Source: Oceanospirillaceae bacterium
Lineage (GTDB): Bacteria > Pseudomonadota > Gammaproteobacteria > Pseudomonadales > Balneatricaceae
Reading direction: 5' to 3'
DNA: 7,785 bases
Assembly: GCA_003497765.1 (NCBI GenBank)
Contig: DNNY01000037.1
Coordinates: 1 to 7,785, forward strand
In this document: positions 6,734-7,785 of the stretch, piece after piece
Layout of the letters: every line of letters starts with the position of its first letter
Numbering within the stretch: the first letter of the stretch is position 1
Program-made: the position numbers and the translations under genes
The notes under the pieces: generated by a model
The model's database searches: none
Told to the model about the DNA's origin: nothing
Seen by the model: only the letters and a program-made list of their open reading frames with translations

Positions 6734-7785
6734 TGTCACACGCTGATTTTCTATTTGAATTGGGTACCGAAGAGCTGCCACCAAAATCTTTGCAAACCCT
6801 ACAAAATGCCCTTAAAAGCAATATCGTTAAGCAATTGGCACAACTAAATCTTGGCCACGGCGAAGTAACTGCCTATGCTTCACCCAGACGCCTAACTGTA
6901 ATTATTGATCAACTAGAGCTACAACAAGCCGACCGCAAAGAAAGCCGTCGTGGCCCAGCTTTGTCTGCTCCAGAACAGGCGGCTCAGGGGTTTGCCAGAT
7001 CATGCGGTGTTGCGTTAGCTGATCTAGCCGTAATTGAAACCGACAAAGGCCAATATTACAACTTTGAAAAACACGTCAATGGTGCCGCTACGGAAAGCCT
7101 GCTTCCAGCATTAATCGAACAGGCATTAGCCGACCTTCCTATAGCTAAGCGCATGCGCTGGGGCAGCTCCCGTGCTGAATTTGTTCGTCCTGTGCAGTGG
7201 TTTATCTTGATGCTAGGCGAATCATTAATTGATTGCTCCTTATTTAGTTTGAGTAACGGCAACCAAACTCGCGGCCACCGCTTCCATTGTGATGCCAGCA
7301 TTACTATCAAAAGCCCCAAAACCTATGCTCAGCAGCTTAGGGATGAGGGCAAAGTGATTGTTGATATTGAGGAACGTAAGCAAATTATTCGCACACAAGT
7401 TGCTGAACAGGCGGCTAAGGTGGGTGCTCAAGCTGTTGTTAGTGATAGTCTTTTAAATGAAGTAGCTGCCTTAGTTGAATGGCCTGTTAGCTTATGTGGT
7501 AAGTTCGACAATGCATTTCTTGAAGTGCCGGCTCAGGCGCTAGTGTCATCAATGGCTGAGCATCAAAAGTATTTTCACCTAGTCAATGATAAAGGCGAGA
7601 TACAGCCCTATTTTATCACCGTTAGCAATTTAATCAGTAAAGACCCTCAAGCCGTCATTGACGGTAATGAGCGCGTGATTCGGCCTCGCCTTGCTGACGC
7701 CGCATTCTTCTTTGAAACTGACAAAAAATCCACTCTTGAGAGTCGTAACCCGGCTTTGGAAAAGGTTGTATTTCAGGCTGACCTT
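6733..7785 (+). CDS. glyS: Glycyl-tRNA synthetase beta subunit GlyS, 3'-truncated by window end
   Basis: GlyS is the beta chain of the tetrameric glycyl-tRNA synthetase and recognises and binds tRNA-Gly. The frame is open from the ATG to the window edge, giving 351 residues, about half of the ~690 expected. The HD-like and C-terminal anticodon-binding parts are therefore mostly outside. Recognisable blocks are FELGTEELPPKSL (8-20), SPRRL (50-54), MRWG (141-144), FVRPVQW (150-156), RGHRFH (180-185), LVEWPV (247-252), HQKYFHLV (277-284) and VIRPRLADAAFFFETD (315-330). The start overlaps the glyQ stop by one base and has a good ribosome-binding site (GAGGAA, 6719-6724) inside the glyQ end, giving balanced expression of the two chains. 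Oddity: between RRGPA (72-76) and AAQGFA (83-88) the spacer is about seven residues shorter than in E. coli and Pseudomonas, where an AFDA(E/S)G loop is present. Confidence 0.97.
   Translation, partial: MSHADFLFELGTEELPPKSLQTLQNALKSNIVKQLAQLNLGHGEVTAYASPRRLTVIIDQLELQQADRKESRRGPALSAPEQAAQGFARSCGVALADLAVIETDKGQYYNFEKHVNGAATESLLPALIEQALADLPIAKRMRWGSSRAEFVRPVQWFILMLGESLIDCSLFSLSNGNQTRGHRFHCDASITIKSPKTYAQQLRDEGKVIVDIEERKQIIRTQVAEQAAKVGAQAVVSDSLLNEVAALVEWPVSLCGKFDNAFLEVPAQALVSSMAEHQKYFHLVNDKGEIQPYFITVSNLISKDPQAVIDGNERVIRPRLADAAFFFETDKKSTLESRNPALEKVVFQADL

Noticed and set aside
6621..7431. Minus-strand open frames (6621-6821, 7056-7319, 7240-7431) beneath glyQ and glyS.
   Set aside because: They lie opposite conserved synthetase sequence and resemble no known protein.
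7690..7720. GlyS reads DAAFFF where E. coli has DAEFFF (Glu to Ala at residue 324).
   Set aside because: As I recall, this position varies across the family (Glu, Lys, Arg), so it is probably neutral.

Overview
This window shows ordinary gammaproteobacterial housekeeping chromosome. All seven genes have close relatives in Pseudomonas, Escherichia and similar genera. The moderate base composition, the trkA-trkH pairing and the gene content suggest a Pseudomonadales/Cellvibrionales-type marine or environmental bacterium. That assignment is an inference from gene resemblance and order, not a measured phylogeny. From memory, Pseudomonas aeruginosa carries the same set close to its origin of replication: def-fmt-rsmB-trkA on one side, and glyQ-glyS with a lipid A acyltransferase gene nearby. 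This stretch is therefore probably oriC-proximal.

Layout. Bases 1-14 match the 3' end of the standard Illumina adapter, so the window starts at an untrimmed contig end. From 15 to 1094 lies the C-terminal ~83% of rsmB (16S rRNA m5C methyltransferase). After a 94-bp gap come trkA (1189-2571) and trkH (2580-4055), the NAD-binding regulator and the membrane pore of a Trk potassium uptake system. They are 8 bp apart and clearly an operon. A 59-bp gap with three DnaA-box-like sequences in tandem leads to a small SAM-dependent methyltransferase gene (4115-4687) of unknown substrate. Its stop codon abuts the stop codon of a convergent LpxL/HtrB-type lipid A acyltransferase gene (4688-5578, minus strand) with no bases between. 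A 210-bp divergent intergenic region (5579-5788) carries a strong -10 box and two small inverted repeats. It leads to glyQ (5789-6733) and, overlapping it by one base, glyS (6733 to beyond the window end). These encode the alpha and beta chains of tetrameric glycyl-tRNA synthetase.

How the genes relate. rsmB, glyQ and glyS serve translation, trkA and trkH serve potassium homeostasis, and the acyltransferase serves outer-membrane lipid A synthesis. Their proximity probably reflects conserved origin-proximal gene order rather than a shared pathway. I see no mobile element, CRISPR array, defence system, tRNA or rRNA, and no convincing previously undescribed system. The best leads are the tandem DnaA boxes before the methyltransferase gene and the structured leader of glyQ. 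A seven-residue deletion in a normally conserved loop of GlyS is a smaller lead.
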